Below are positions 53,101 through 59,360 of a DNA stretch of 64,000 nucleotides, piece after piece. Position 1 is the first letter of the stretch. Each line of letters begins with the position of its first letter. The position numbers and the translations under genes were made by a program. Source of the stretch: Carnobacterium gallinarum DSM 4847 (GTDB lineage Bacteria > Bacillota > Bacilli > Lactobacillales > Carnobacteriaceae); the NCBI RefSeq assembly GCF_000744375.1, contig NZ_JQLU01000005.1, forward strand, positions 2,651,496 to 2,715,495, in the 5' to 3' direction. The notes under the pieces are model-generated. The model saw only the letters and a list, made by a program, of their open reading frames with translations. It made no database searches and was not told the DNA's origin.

Positions 53101-53600
53101 TTTTCAGAAGGTAAGTCATTATTTTCTAAAGAAAGAGTGTCAGATTGAATTTCTTCAGGTTTGTTACTTTCTTCAATGGAAATTCCCTCTAGAGGTTCCT
53201 CTATGCTTTTATTCTCGATATCAACATTTTCCGAATTTGGGACAGCAGGTAGATCCTTTGAATCAGCACTATTAGAATGGGCTTCATCTTGAACCGACTG
53301 GTCATTAGTAATTATCGGATCTGTCACTTGATTATCAGCAGTATCCGTTTCTTGTTGAGCATCAATAGTTGCATCAGAATGAGAAGTTTTGGAGGAATCC
53401 GTTGTGAAATTATTCGTCGGTTCCACGTAACCTGGCTCATGAAAGGATGCAGAAGAAATATCTGATTGTTGCTCTTCATTAGAATTAATCTTTTTTTCTT
53501 TGAAAGAAATCCATTTTTCTTTCACAACTCGTTTTACAATAGTGAATCCTTGTTTTATTTTTTCACTAAATGAGGAGTTGTTGTTTTGTGGATCATTCAA
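50127..53600 (-). CDS. class A penicillin-binding protein (PBP1A type) with long N- and C-terminal extensions
   Basis: A 1157-residue bifunctional peptidoglycan synthase. A cytoplasmic N-terminal part of about 290 residues precedes the transmembrane helix (about 294-321). It is acidic, with an amphipathic basic segment at 11-37 and a hydrophobic stretch at 177-192. Then come the GT51 glycosyltransferase (IIATEDEYFYKHNG, GGSTLTQQLVKQ) and the transpeptidase with STIK (active Ser), SYN and KTGT. The C-terminus is a Lys/Glu-rich run of about 60 residues and a Pro/Thr tail, outside the membrane. Usual PBP1A proteins have about 720-830 residues. It starts at TTG 53600 (minus) with GAGGTGA 7 nt upstream; a nearby ATG is out of frame. 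Confidence 0.92.
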   Translation of the reverse strand: MNDPQNNNSSFSEKIKQGFTIVKRVVKEKWISFKEKKINSNEEQQSDISSASFHEPGYVEPTNNFTTDSSKTSHSDATIDAQQETDTADNQVTDPIITNDQSVQDEAHSNSADSKDLPAVPNSENVDIENKSIEEPLEGISIEESNKPEEIQSDTLSLENNDLPSEKEPSDQPVENKIVAFLLAAQVILLAEWNKLKRKLNKADTEQLSGSVEPPLESNLESDLIAPGSLTENPEVDALDSSSEENPANLLDTKEETYELAIIPALQEEVPTPPTDSKKKLIFSFNVTYGVIKSLILSLIIAILVGGALASGIGLGYFAYLVSTEKPPTYEEMKADITNLEQSSTMYFADNQPIGAVKSDLVRKVVPLSDMSKNLQHAIIATEDEYFYKHNGIVPKAVARALTQEFTGAKVQTGGSTLTQQLVKQQILTSEVSFKRKANEILLAIRLENYFSKDEILEAYLNTSTFGRNSSGQNIAGVEEAALGIFGVRASELNLAQSAFIAGLPQSPSLYTPYNQLGELRSNLEPGLERKNTVLFRMYREKFISKKDYEEALNYDLVKDFVQPTQTVDNHDYSFLYNRVLKEATLIVMKKNYTADKLTEKDITENDTLYNKYYFEAESQIQNNGYEIRSTIDKGVYDAMQNVVANYGDQFGQTYYRNKVDQYTGALILDKTTGEPVMEPEPVQNGSVLMDNATGRVIGFVGGRDFSISEVDHAFSTHRQPGSTIKPLLVYAPAIEQGLIQPATMIPDTAINFTQSDGSSWNPSNYGGSITGKFISARDALKRSYNNPTAKIYLEMLKSSPEGMKPEDYMKKMGFTSISDAEYESGQPALSLGGTETGPTVMEQTNAFAAVANNGTYVEGYMIENITDKKGNVIYQHEAKSETVFTPQTAYLTIDMMRSVVESGTAAGILGELNFSPDLAGKTGTTNDFIDVWFVASTPQVTLSSWIGYDNDGESRHQLQYYDNGADFDASGANESYWAQLANAIYSVNPTIMGADKSFTRPPGISSSTVLEQTGMKPGKMTLPDGKTIDVTGPTRSDLFNTNFIPGVTTYDFAVGANSYELNNFWYETYLKARETEEKKKKEEEDRKKKEQEDKKKEEEDKKKTEEEKKKNEDEAAAKKKKEEEDKKKAEEEANKPTPPATPPPTAGGTTTITTTP
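50196..50375. repeat. low-complexity AAG/GAA-type repeat in the PBP gene
   Basis: On the plus strand this stretch is almost only C and T, in units such as TCTTCTTCTTTTTTC. It encodes the Lys/Glu-rich tail on the minus strand. Such tracts are prone to slippage, so tail length may vary between strains. Confidence 0.8.
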
Positions 53601-53740
53601 ATTGTGTTCACCTCAGTATCTTAATTAATAAAATATATATTCTGCATTATTATAACAAAAACTGTCAGGAAATAACATCCTTAATCAAAAAACTTACGAA
53701 AAGTTTGGTTTTTCGTGTCAAAAAATTTTATAGTAAACCT

Positions 53741-54070
53741 TTATTTGTAGGCTTGTTTGATCTCATTGACTAATTGCGTGAGTTCAGATGTTAAAAATAC
53801 GCTTGTTTCTTCTGAAAAAGAGAGCATTTTTGTTGGTGTTTGATAGTCATTAAAGTAACTAATTGATAGGATTTCATCCGTTTGTGACTGAAATTTGACA
53901 GTCAATTGTGGATTATATAGATAGGCGCCACATGGATCAGCTACTAGTGAAGCAATTTTGTAGGTAGTAGCGTTCTCCTTTTTTATACGATAATAGTGAC
54001 CATCTAGATAATGTTTACTTGAACCCATTTGTTGAGCCAAGTTTGAAATTGTCTGGTTAAATGATTTCAT
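53741..54070 (-). CDS. small protein of unknown function
   Basis: A 109-residue protein that I do not recognise. It has no signal peptide or membrane helix. Composition is ordinary; it begins MKSFNQTISNLAQQMGSS and has a central YRIKKENATTYKIASLVADP segment. A good ribosome site (AAAGGGAGAG) precedes the ATG and there is no overlap with other genes, so it is probably real. It is separated from the PBP gene by 140 nt and may be a separate transcript. Confidence 0.6.
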   Translation of the reverse strand: MKSFNQTISNLAQQMGSSKHYLDGHYYRIKKENATTYKIASLVADPCGAYLYNPQLTVKFQSQTDEILSISYFNDYQTPTKMLSFSEETSVFLTSELTQLVNEIKQAYK

Positions 54071-54214
54071 TATTACTCTCCCTTTTAAATAGAATCTAAG
54101 AATAAGTATACAATAGTATAGAAAAAAATTAAAAAAAATTTGCTGAAATTCAAGTTTTTTTCAATTTTAATAATGACTGTTCTTCTATGTTAGAATTTGA
54201 TTATAAAAAAGTGT

Positions 54215-54243
54215 TTGACTTCTTACTGAAATTTTATTATACT
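54215..54243 (+). promoter_or_regulatory. consensus promoter of the trpXYZ-like operon
   Basis: TTGACT (54215-54220), a 17-nt spacer and TATACT (54238-54243). This is the best housekeeping promoter in the window. The transcript would start near 54250 with a leader of about 390 nt. Confidence 0.88.
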
Positions 54244-54278
54244 AAAAACACGATAAATTTTGATTGTGAGGGATTGCT

Positions 54279-54344
54279 ATGACTAATTGCAATTTACAGA
54301 AACCAACACAACTGAATAATTTCTTCTTTAGCTACTTTAGATAG
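54279..54344 (+). CDS. leader peptide with aromatic run FFFSYF
   Basis: A 21-residue frame starts at ATG 54279 behind GAGGG (54268-54272) and ends at TAG 54342-54344. It reads MTNCNLQKPTQLNNFFFSYF then Arg. The run Phe-Phe-Phe-Ser-Tyr-Phe ends one codon before the stop. It is positioned 30 nt into a transcript with two downstream terminators and alternative pairings. This is the layout of a leader peptide for attenuation by ribosome stalling at scarce aromatic aminoacyl-tRNA (inference). It contains no tryptophan. Coding status is inferred from position, ribosome site and codon run. Confidence 0.7.
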   Translation: MTNCNLQKPTQLNNFFFSYFR

Positions 54345-54345
54345 T

Positions 54346-54389
54346 GTTTGTGTACATGGGAAATCATGGATGCAAACCGTAATGTTTGT
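54346..54389 (+). promoter_or_regulatory. mutually exclusive hairpins after the leader peptide
   Basis: GTTTGTGTACAT (54346-54357) can pair with ATGGATGCAAAC (54366-54377), 11 of 12 positions including G-U pairs. Alternatively GCAAAC (54372-54377) pairs with GTTTGT (54384-54389). Both use CAAAC, so only one can form. A ribosome at the leader stop would cover the first arm. Confidence 0.6.
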
Positions 54390-54390
54390 G

Positions 54391-54435
54391 TCTATGGGGC
54401 TAGAGAATTTTAACATGCAAAATTCGCCACATAGA
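54391..54435 (+). promoter_or_regulatory. antiterminator hairpin 1
   Basis: TCTATGGGGC (54391-54400) pairs with GCCACATAGA (54426-54435) except for one G.A mismatch. Inside it GAATTTT (54405-54411) pairs perfectly with AAAATTC (54419-54425). The 3' arm is also the 5' arm of terminator 1, so the two structures exclude one another. Confidence 0.65.
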
Positions 54436-54466
54436 TTGTTCTGTCAAATCTAAGTGGCTTTTATAA
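54426..54466 (+). terminator. attenuator terminator 1 of the trpXYZ-like leader
   Basis: GCCACATAGATT (54426-54437) pairs with AAATCTAAGTGGC (54446-54458) with one internal mismatch, followed by TTTTATAATTT. It is 180 nt before the first structural gene. Confidence 0.75.
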
Positions 54467-54495
54467 TTTAACTGGTGGAATAGGATCAGTTTAGG

Positions 54496-54548
54496 AAGCA
54501 TCTACTTAGATTTTCGATAAATCTAGAAGTAGATGCTTTTTAATTTTA
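54496..54548 (+). terminator. attenuator terminator 2 of the trpXYZ-like leader
   Basis: AAGCATCTACTT (54496-54507) pairs perfectly with AAGTAGATGCTT (54527-54538), extended by AGATTT/AAATCT (54508-54513 with 54519-54524), followed by TTTAATTTT. The 5' arm portion ACTTAGATTT (54504-54513) is exactly complementary to AAATCTAAGT (54446-54455), the 3' arm of terminator 1. Confidence 0.85.
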
Positions 54549-54637
54549 TCTACCTGGTAGTGAATGAGTTGGAATAGGAGGAAATATTTTAGTAAAAATG
54601 GTTAAAAGAAATCAACTAAAAAATGGAGGAAATAAAA

Positions 54638-55624
54638 ATGAAAAAAACAACATTAAAAAAATACGTAGTAGCGGGTTTGACAGGAGCATTAGCTTTAGGT
54701 GTTCTTGTAGGGTGTAGCAATGGGAAAGATGCAAGCAAAAAAGATGGTTCTGTTAAAGTAGGGATTTTACAGTATATGGAGCACAATTCTTTAGATGAAG
54801 CGAGAGAAGGATTTTTAGCAGAATTAAAAGATGCTGGTTATGAAGAAGGCAAGAATCTGACATTGGATTCTTTGAATTCTCAAGGAGATCAAGCGAATTT
54901 AAAAAGTATGAGTGAACGTTTAGTTAAAAATAAAAACGATGTTATTCTGACAATTGCAACACCTGCAACAATTTCTGTTGCTAATGAGACCGATAAAATC
55001 CCTGTATTATTCACTGCTGTAACCGATGCAGTTGCAGCTAAGATTGTTAAAAGCAATGAAAAACCAGGTGGAAACGTAACGGGAACAAGTGATATGGTGC
55101 CAGTAGAAGATCAAACAAAACTATTGCTTTCAATTGTGCCAAAAGCGAAAAAAATCGGAATTATTTATAATTCAAGTGAAGAAAATTCAGTGATTCAAGC
55201 AGATTTAGCTAAAAAAGCTTTAGAAAAAGGCGGAGTTGAAGTTAAAGTTGCAACAGTTACATCAACAAATGATGTCCAACAAGTAATGACATCATTAGCA
55301 AACGATGTTCAAGGAGTATATGTTCCTACTGACAATACATTGGCGAATACAATGGCAACTGTGGGTGAAATTGCAAAAGCGAAGAAAATTCCGGTTGTTG
55401 CTGGAGCAACAGAACAAGTTAAAGTTGGTGGCTTAGCAACTTATGGAATTGATTACAAAGATTTAGGCCGTCAAACTGGGAAACTAGCAGTCAAAATTCT
55501 AAAAGGCGAAGCAAAACCAGAGGATTTAGCTGTTGAAACATCAACAAAGTTAGAATTAGTTGTGAATAAAGAAATGGCAGAAGCTATTGGAATTGATCCA
55601 GATAGTATTAAATTAGATAAATAA
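54638..55624 (+). CDS. trpX: ABC transporter substrate-binding lipoprotein, TrpX-like
   Basis: A 328-residue lipoprotein with lipobox LVGC (Cys26). The mature protein is an ABC_sub_bind (TrpX/YcjN-like) periplasmic-binding fold: VGILQYMEHNSLDEAREGFLAELK, PVLFTAVTDAVAAKIV, VYVPTDNTLANTM. In streptococci this family was proposed to import tryptophan. The upstream leader has Phe/Tyr but no Trp codons, so the substrate here may be phenylalanine or tyrosine (inference). ATG 54638 is 8 nt after GGAGGA; an ATG at 54623 overlaps that ribosome site. Confidence 0.88.
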   Translation: MKKTTLKKYVVAGLTGALALGVLVGCSNGKDASKKDGSVKVGILQYMEHNSLDEAREGFLAELKDAGYEEGKNLTLDSLNSQGDQANLKSMSERLVKNKNDVILTIATPATISVANETDKIPVLFTAVTDAVAAKIVKSNEKPGGNVTGTSDMVPVEDQTKLLLSIVPKAKKIGIIYNSSEENSVIQADLAKKALEKGGVEVKVATVTSTNDVQQVMTSLANDVQGVYVPTDNTLANTMATVGEIAKAKKIPVVAGATEQVKVGGLATYGIDYKDLGRQTGKLAVKILKGEAKPEDLAVETSTKLELVVNKEMAEAIGIDPDSIKLDK

Positions 55625-55643
55625 AATAAGCAAAGTCAAATGA

Positions 55644-55683
55644 TTTAGTAAAAGAGCTGTTTGTAACTAGCTCTTTTACTAAA
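55644..55683 (+). other. perfect stem-loop between trpX- and trpY-like genes
   Basis: TTTAGTAAAAGAGCT (55644-55658) and AGCTCTTTTACTAAA (55669-55683) are exact complements with a ten-base loop. There is no T-run. It may protect the upstream message from 3' exonucleases, giving more binding protein than permease. Confidence 0.75.
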
Positions 55684-55715
55684 GATAAGGATGTTTAGGA
55701 AGGAAGATTTGTTAG

Positions 55716-56621
55716 ATGGATATTATTTTATCAAGTGTTTCACAAGGTTTATTATGGTCTACGATGGCGATTGGTGTCTATTTGACCTATCGGATTTTAG
55801 ATATTGCAGATTTAACAGCAGAGGCAAGTTTTCCTTTAGGTGCAGCGATTTGCGCTAAACTTATTATTAGTGGAATATCTCCATTATTAGCAACAACTTT
55901 AGGTTTAGTCGGAGGAATGCTAGCTGGTTTAGTATCAGGTCTACTACATACTAAATTAAAAATTCCAGCATTGTTAACCGGTATTTTAACCATGACGGCA
56001 TTATATTCAATTAATTTACGTATTATGGGACAAGCAAATATTTCATTACTTGGTCAAGATTCAGTAATGAGCTTTTTTACAAACTTAGGTTTAGATAAGC
56101 CTTACGCTGTTTTAGTGATTGGCGCAATTTTTGTTTTAGTTGTGATTCTTTTCCTATATCTATTCTTTAGTACAGAAGTGGGGTTGGCTATCCATGCAAC
56201 AGGAGATAACAATGAAATGAGTGAGGCAAACGGAATCAATACGGATGCAATGAAAATTATAGGGTATATGATTTCTAATGGGTTAATTGCTTTATCTGGA
56301 GCATTACTAGCACAAAATAATGGATATGCGGATATTAGTGGAGGAGTTGGCACAATTGTAATTGGCTTAGCTTCGATTATTATTAGTGAAGTTATTTTCA
56401 ACAATGTGAGTTTTGTTCAACGACTATTTGTGATTATTGCAGGATCGATTATTTATCGTTTAATTATTGCGATTGTTTTAGAATTTGGTGTGGCTCCAAC
56501 AGATTTGAAATTATATTCGGCAATTATTTTAACCATTTGTTTAGCATCACCACTTTTACGTAGCAAACTAAGAGTTAGTTTAAAACCAAAAGCAGCAGCG
56601 AAAAAGAAAGGCGGCGTATAA
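55716..56621 (+). CDS. trpY: ABC transporter permease, TrpY-like
   Basis: A 301-residue polytopic permease with about eight hydrophobic segments. It belongs to the branched-chain-type (LivH-like) permeases found with ABC_sub_bind proteins (LTAEASFPLGAAICAKLI, HTKLKIPALLTGILTMTALYSINLRIMG, ANGINTDAMKIIGYMISNGLIALSGALLAQ). It ends in a basic tail. The start is ATG after AAGGAAG. The ATPase gene starts 1 nt after its stop. Confidence 0.88.
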   Translation: MDIILSSVSQGLLWSTMAIGVYLTYRILDIADLTAEASFPLGAAICAKLIISGISPLLATTLGLVGGMLAGLVSGLLHTKLKIPALLTGILTMTALYSINLRIMGQANISLLGQDSVMSFFTNLGLDKPYAVLVIGAIFVLVVILFLYLFFSTEVGLAIHATGDNNEMSEANGINTDAMKIIGYMISNGLIALSGALLAQNNGYADISGGVGTIVIGLASIIISEVIFNNVSFVQRLFVIIAGSIIYRLIIAIVLEFGVAPTDLKLYSAIILTICLASPLLRSKLRVSLKPKAAAKKKGGV

Positions 56622-56622
56622 G

Positions 56623-57426
56623 ATGACAGACATCTTACAATTAAAAGGGATCCATAAAAGCTTTGAAGTTGGAACCGTCAATGAGCATCATGTTTTAAAA
56701 GGGATTAATTTAACTTTGAAGCAAGGTGAATTTGTAACGATTATCGGAGGGAATGGCGCTGGTAAATCAACGTTACTAAATAGTATTGCTGGCAGTTTTG
56801 GTGTTGATGAAGGACAACTATTTTTAGATAAAATCAATGTAACTAGTCAAAAAACAGCAAAACGTGCAAAATATATTGGACGAGTTTTCCAAGATCCAAG
56901 AATGGGAACAGCAACTCGTTTATCAATAGAAGAAAACTTAGCTATTGCTTACAATCGTGGTAAGAGTCGTGGTTTATCTAAAGGAGTCAAAGAGAAACAG
57001 CGTAGTGAATTTAAAGCCCAATTAAAAGAACTTGATTTAGGTTTAGAGAATCGTTTGAAAATGGAAGTTGGTTTGCTTTCTGGGGGACAACGCCAAGCAT
57101 TAACATTATTAATGGCAACGTTAGTCACACCTAAATTGCTTTTATTAGATGAGCATACGGCAGCATTAGACCCTAAAACAAGTCAATCGGTGTTAAATTT
57201 AACTGAGAAGATTGTTCAAGAGAAGCAATTAACGACATTAATGATTACGCATAATATGGAAGATGCGATTCGTTACGGCAATCGCTTAATCATGCTATAC
57301 AATGGGCAAATTGTGGTGGATGTTAAAGGGGAAGAGAAGCAAGGATTAACTGTACCAGATTTATTAGCCTTATTCCAAAAAAATAGTGGAACCGCAATGA
57401 ACGATGATGCATTGATTTTAGCTTAA
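56623..57426 (+). CDS. trpZ: ABC transporter ATP-binding protein, TrpZ-like
   Basis: The 267-residue ATPase of the uptake system. Walker A GGNGAGKSTLLNS (about 44-56), Q-loop VFQDPRMG, signature LLSGGQRQALTLL, Walker B LLLLDEHTAALDP and the switch His in ITHNMED are intact. The DEHTAALDP form is characteristic of this LivF/TrpZ-type subfamily. It is the last gene of the operon, followed at 3 nt by a terminator. Confidence 0.92.
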   Translation: MTDILQLKGIHKSFEVGTVNEHHVLKGINLTLKQGEFVTIIGGNGAGKSTLLNSIAGSFGVDEGQLFLDKINVTSQKTAKRAKYIGRVFQDPRMGTATRLSIEENLAIAYNRGKSRGLSKGVKEKQRSEFKAQLKELDLGLENRLKMEVGLLSGGQRQALTLLMATLVTPKLLLLDEHTAALDPKTSQSVLNLTEKIVQEKQLTTLMITHNMEDAIRYGNRLIMLYNGQIVVDVKGEEKQGLTVPDLLALFQKNSGTAMNDDALILA

Positions 57427-57474
57427 TAAAAAAATATCCTTAGCTAATTTATCTATTAGTTAAGGATATTTTTA
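57427..57474 (+). terminator. terminator of the trpXYZ-like operon
   Basis: AAAAATATCCTTAGCTAAT pairs with ATTAGTTAAGGATATTTTT with one G-U pair and a six-base loop; probably bidirectional with trhO. Confidence 0.92.
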
Positions 57475-57479
57475 TACAA

Positions 57480-58445
57480 TTAATTTAAAGTTGGCAGTTT
57501 TTCACCAAGTACAGCTAGACGTTCAGCAACTTCATCTAAACTCAAATGATGTTCTTTCACATAGCGGTTTTCAGGTGAAATACGGCAATCATGACTACAG
57601 CCACGTAAATATTTAGCTTCATTTTCTTCAGAAGTTAGAATTTGACGATTGCACTTTGGGTCGGCACAGTTGACATAACGTTCAGAAGGTAATCCATCAA
57701 ACCAATCACGACCAACAATAACATGTTCTTTATGATTGATTGGTACGCTGATACGGCTGTCAAAGACATACATTTGCCCATCCCATAAATCTCCTTGAAC
57801 TTCTGGATCTTTTCCATAAGTGGCGATTCCACCATGAAGTTGACCAACATCTTTAAAGCCTTCTCGGACCAACCAGCCAGAGAATTTTTCACAACGAATT
57901 CCACCGGTACAATAAGTAACCACGCGTTTTTCCATAAATTGTTCTTTGTTGTCACGAATCCATTGAGGCAACTCACGAAAACTACGAATATCAGGACGGA
58001 CAGCTCCTCTAAAATGACCTAAATCATATTCATAATCATTACGAGCATCAATAACAACTACGTTCTCATCTAAAATAGCTTCACGAAATTCTTGTGGACT
58101 TAAATACTCACCTGTTAATTCCAATGGATTTATATCGTCTTCAAGATTTAACGAAACTAATTCTGGACGATAACGAACATGCATTTTTTTGAAAGCATCT
58201 TGATTTTCATCATCGATTTTAAAAATAGTTGTAGCAAAGCGTGAATCTGCATGCATTTCTTCTATATAACGTTCTGTCGCTTCATAGGTTCCAGAAACAG
58301 TACCATTGATTCCTTCATCTGCGACTAAAATCCGACCTTTCAGCCCGATTTCTTGACAAAATGCTAAATGATCCTTAGCAAACTGTTCTCCATTATCTAT
58401 TGTTACATATTGATAATAAAGTAAAACTCGAATATCCTTTGACAT
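57480..58445 (-). CDS. trhO: tRNA uridine(34) hydroxylase, rhodanese family (TrhO/YceA)
   Basis: TrhO catalyses oxygen-dependent hydroxylation of U34 in tRNA anticodons, a step toward 5-methoxyuridine. The 321-residue protein has an acylphosphatase-like N-terminal domain (about 1-95), a rhodanese domain with [16 protein letters not shown] and the active cysteine in [16 protein letters not shown], and a C-terminal Cys-rich segment ([11 protein letters not shown]...CSHDCR). Standard length. ATG follows AGGAGGA. Confidence 0.93.
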   Translation of the reverse strand: MSKDIRVLLYYQYVTIDNGEQFAKDHLAFCQEIGLKGRILVADEGINGTVSGTYEATERYIEEMHADSRFATTIFKIDDENQDAFKKMHVRYRPELVSLNLEDDINPLELTGEYLSPQEFREAILDENVVVIDARNDYEYDLGHFRGAVRPDIRSFRELPQWIRDNKEQFMEKRVVTYCTGGIRCEKFSGWLVREGFKDVGQLHGGIATYGKDPEVQGDLWDGQMYVFDSRISVPINHKEHVIVGRDWFDGLPSERYVNCADPKCNRQILTSEENEAKYLRGCSHDCRISPENRYVKEHHLSLDEVAERLAVLGEKLPTLN

Positions 58446-58645
58446 AATTAAAATTCCTCCTAGTTAAATGTTCCTTGCAGTGAAAAAAATAGCTAGAATC
58501 ACCAATAATGAATCATATCATGAATAAATAAAGGAAACAATGTATTTGCTTGTGTTGAATTGTACAATGATTTCAAAATTGTTGCTATGCAAGCTGGATT
58601 TCGCTAAGATAAAAAGAAACGGTATACAATTGGAGGAATGAGTAA

Positions 58646-59191
58646 ATGAAACGTTGTGATTGGGCAAAATCAGAATTAGATAAAAAATATCATGATACTG
58701 AGTGGGGAAAGCCACTTCATGGAGATCAAGCTATTTTTGAGTTGTTGATTCTGGAGACAATGCAAGCTGGCTTAAGTTGGTCAACTGTTTTAACAAAACG
58801 AGAGAATTTTCGTCAAGCCTTAGACGGTTTTGATTATCAAAAAATTGCTTTGTATAACGAGGAGAAAAAATCAGAATTATTAACCAATGCCGGATTAATT
58901 CGTAATAAATTAAAAATACACTCTATCATAAAAAATGCTCAGGCTTTTTTAAGGGTTCAAGAAGAATTTACAAGCTTTGATGATTATTTGTGGTCATTTG
59001 TAGATGGAAAACCAATTGTAAACCAATTTGAAAAACGAGAAGAAGTTCCTACTGAAACAGAACTGTCACAAAAGTTAGCCAAAGATTTAAAAAAACGTGG
59101 TTTTTCATTTGTTGGTCCGGTGACGTGTTATGCATTTATACAGGCTTCAGGGCTAGTAAATGATCATTTACTTGATTGCGATTTTTATTAA
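58646..59191 (+). CDS. tag: DNA-3-methyladenine glycosylase I
   Basis: Tag removes 3-methyladenine from alkylated DNA in base excision repair. The 181-residue protein has the family pattern: RCDWAKSELDKKYHDTEWGKP near the start (zinc ligands Cys4 and His17), ETMQAGLSWSTVLTKRENFR, FSFVGPVTCYAFIQASGLVNDH, and the final zinc ligands in NDHLLDCDFY. Length is normal. GGAGG lies before the ATG. It is divergent from trhO. Confidence 0.94.
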   Translation: MKRCDWAKSELDKKYHDTEWGKPLHGDQAIFELLILETMQAGLSWSTVLTKRENFRQALDGFDYQKIALYNEEKKSELLTNAGLIRNKLKIHSIIKNAQAFLRVQEEFTSFDDYLWSFVDGKPIVNQFEKREEVPTETELSQKLAKDLKKRGFSFVGPVTCYAFIQASGLVNDHLLDCDFY

Positions 59192-59285
59192 ATAAAGCTT
59201 GAAATAAAGGTCAGTAACAAATAAAATAACAAGAGAAATGAAATTTGATTGTAATCTAAACGATATGCTATTAAAACTTGGTATA

Positions 59286-59294
59286 TGTTATAAT
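59286..59294 (+). promoter_or_regulatory. extended -10 promoter of the NlpC/P60 gene
   Basis: TGTTATAAT (box 59289-59294) is a perfect extended -10; the -35 region is poor. The 5' leader would be about 60 nt. Confidence 0.6.
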
Positions 59295-59360
59295 TAAAAA
59301 ACATTAAGAAATACTTAAATAAAATATAACGATGACACTTACTTTGGAGGAGCTCAAAAA

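Noticed and set aside
54250-54550. T-box riboswitch in the trpXYZ-like leader
   Set aside because: T-boxes are common before amino acid genes, and GGTGGAA at about 54473 superficially recalls the T-box core. The conserved AGGGTGGNACCGCG sequence is absent and the pairings found fit leader-peptide attenuation better.
54598-54710. Small frame starting at ATG 54598 overlapping the trpX-like start out of frame
   Set aside because: AGGAGG is 16 nt away, too far. The predicted product has no features and overlaps the clear lipoprotein start.
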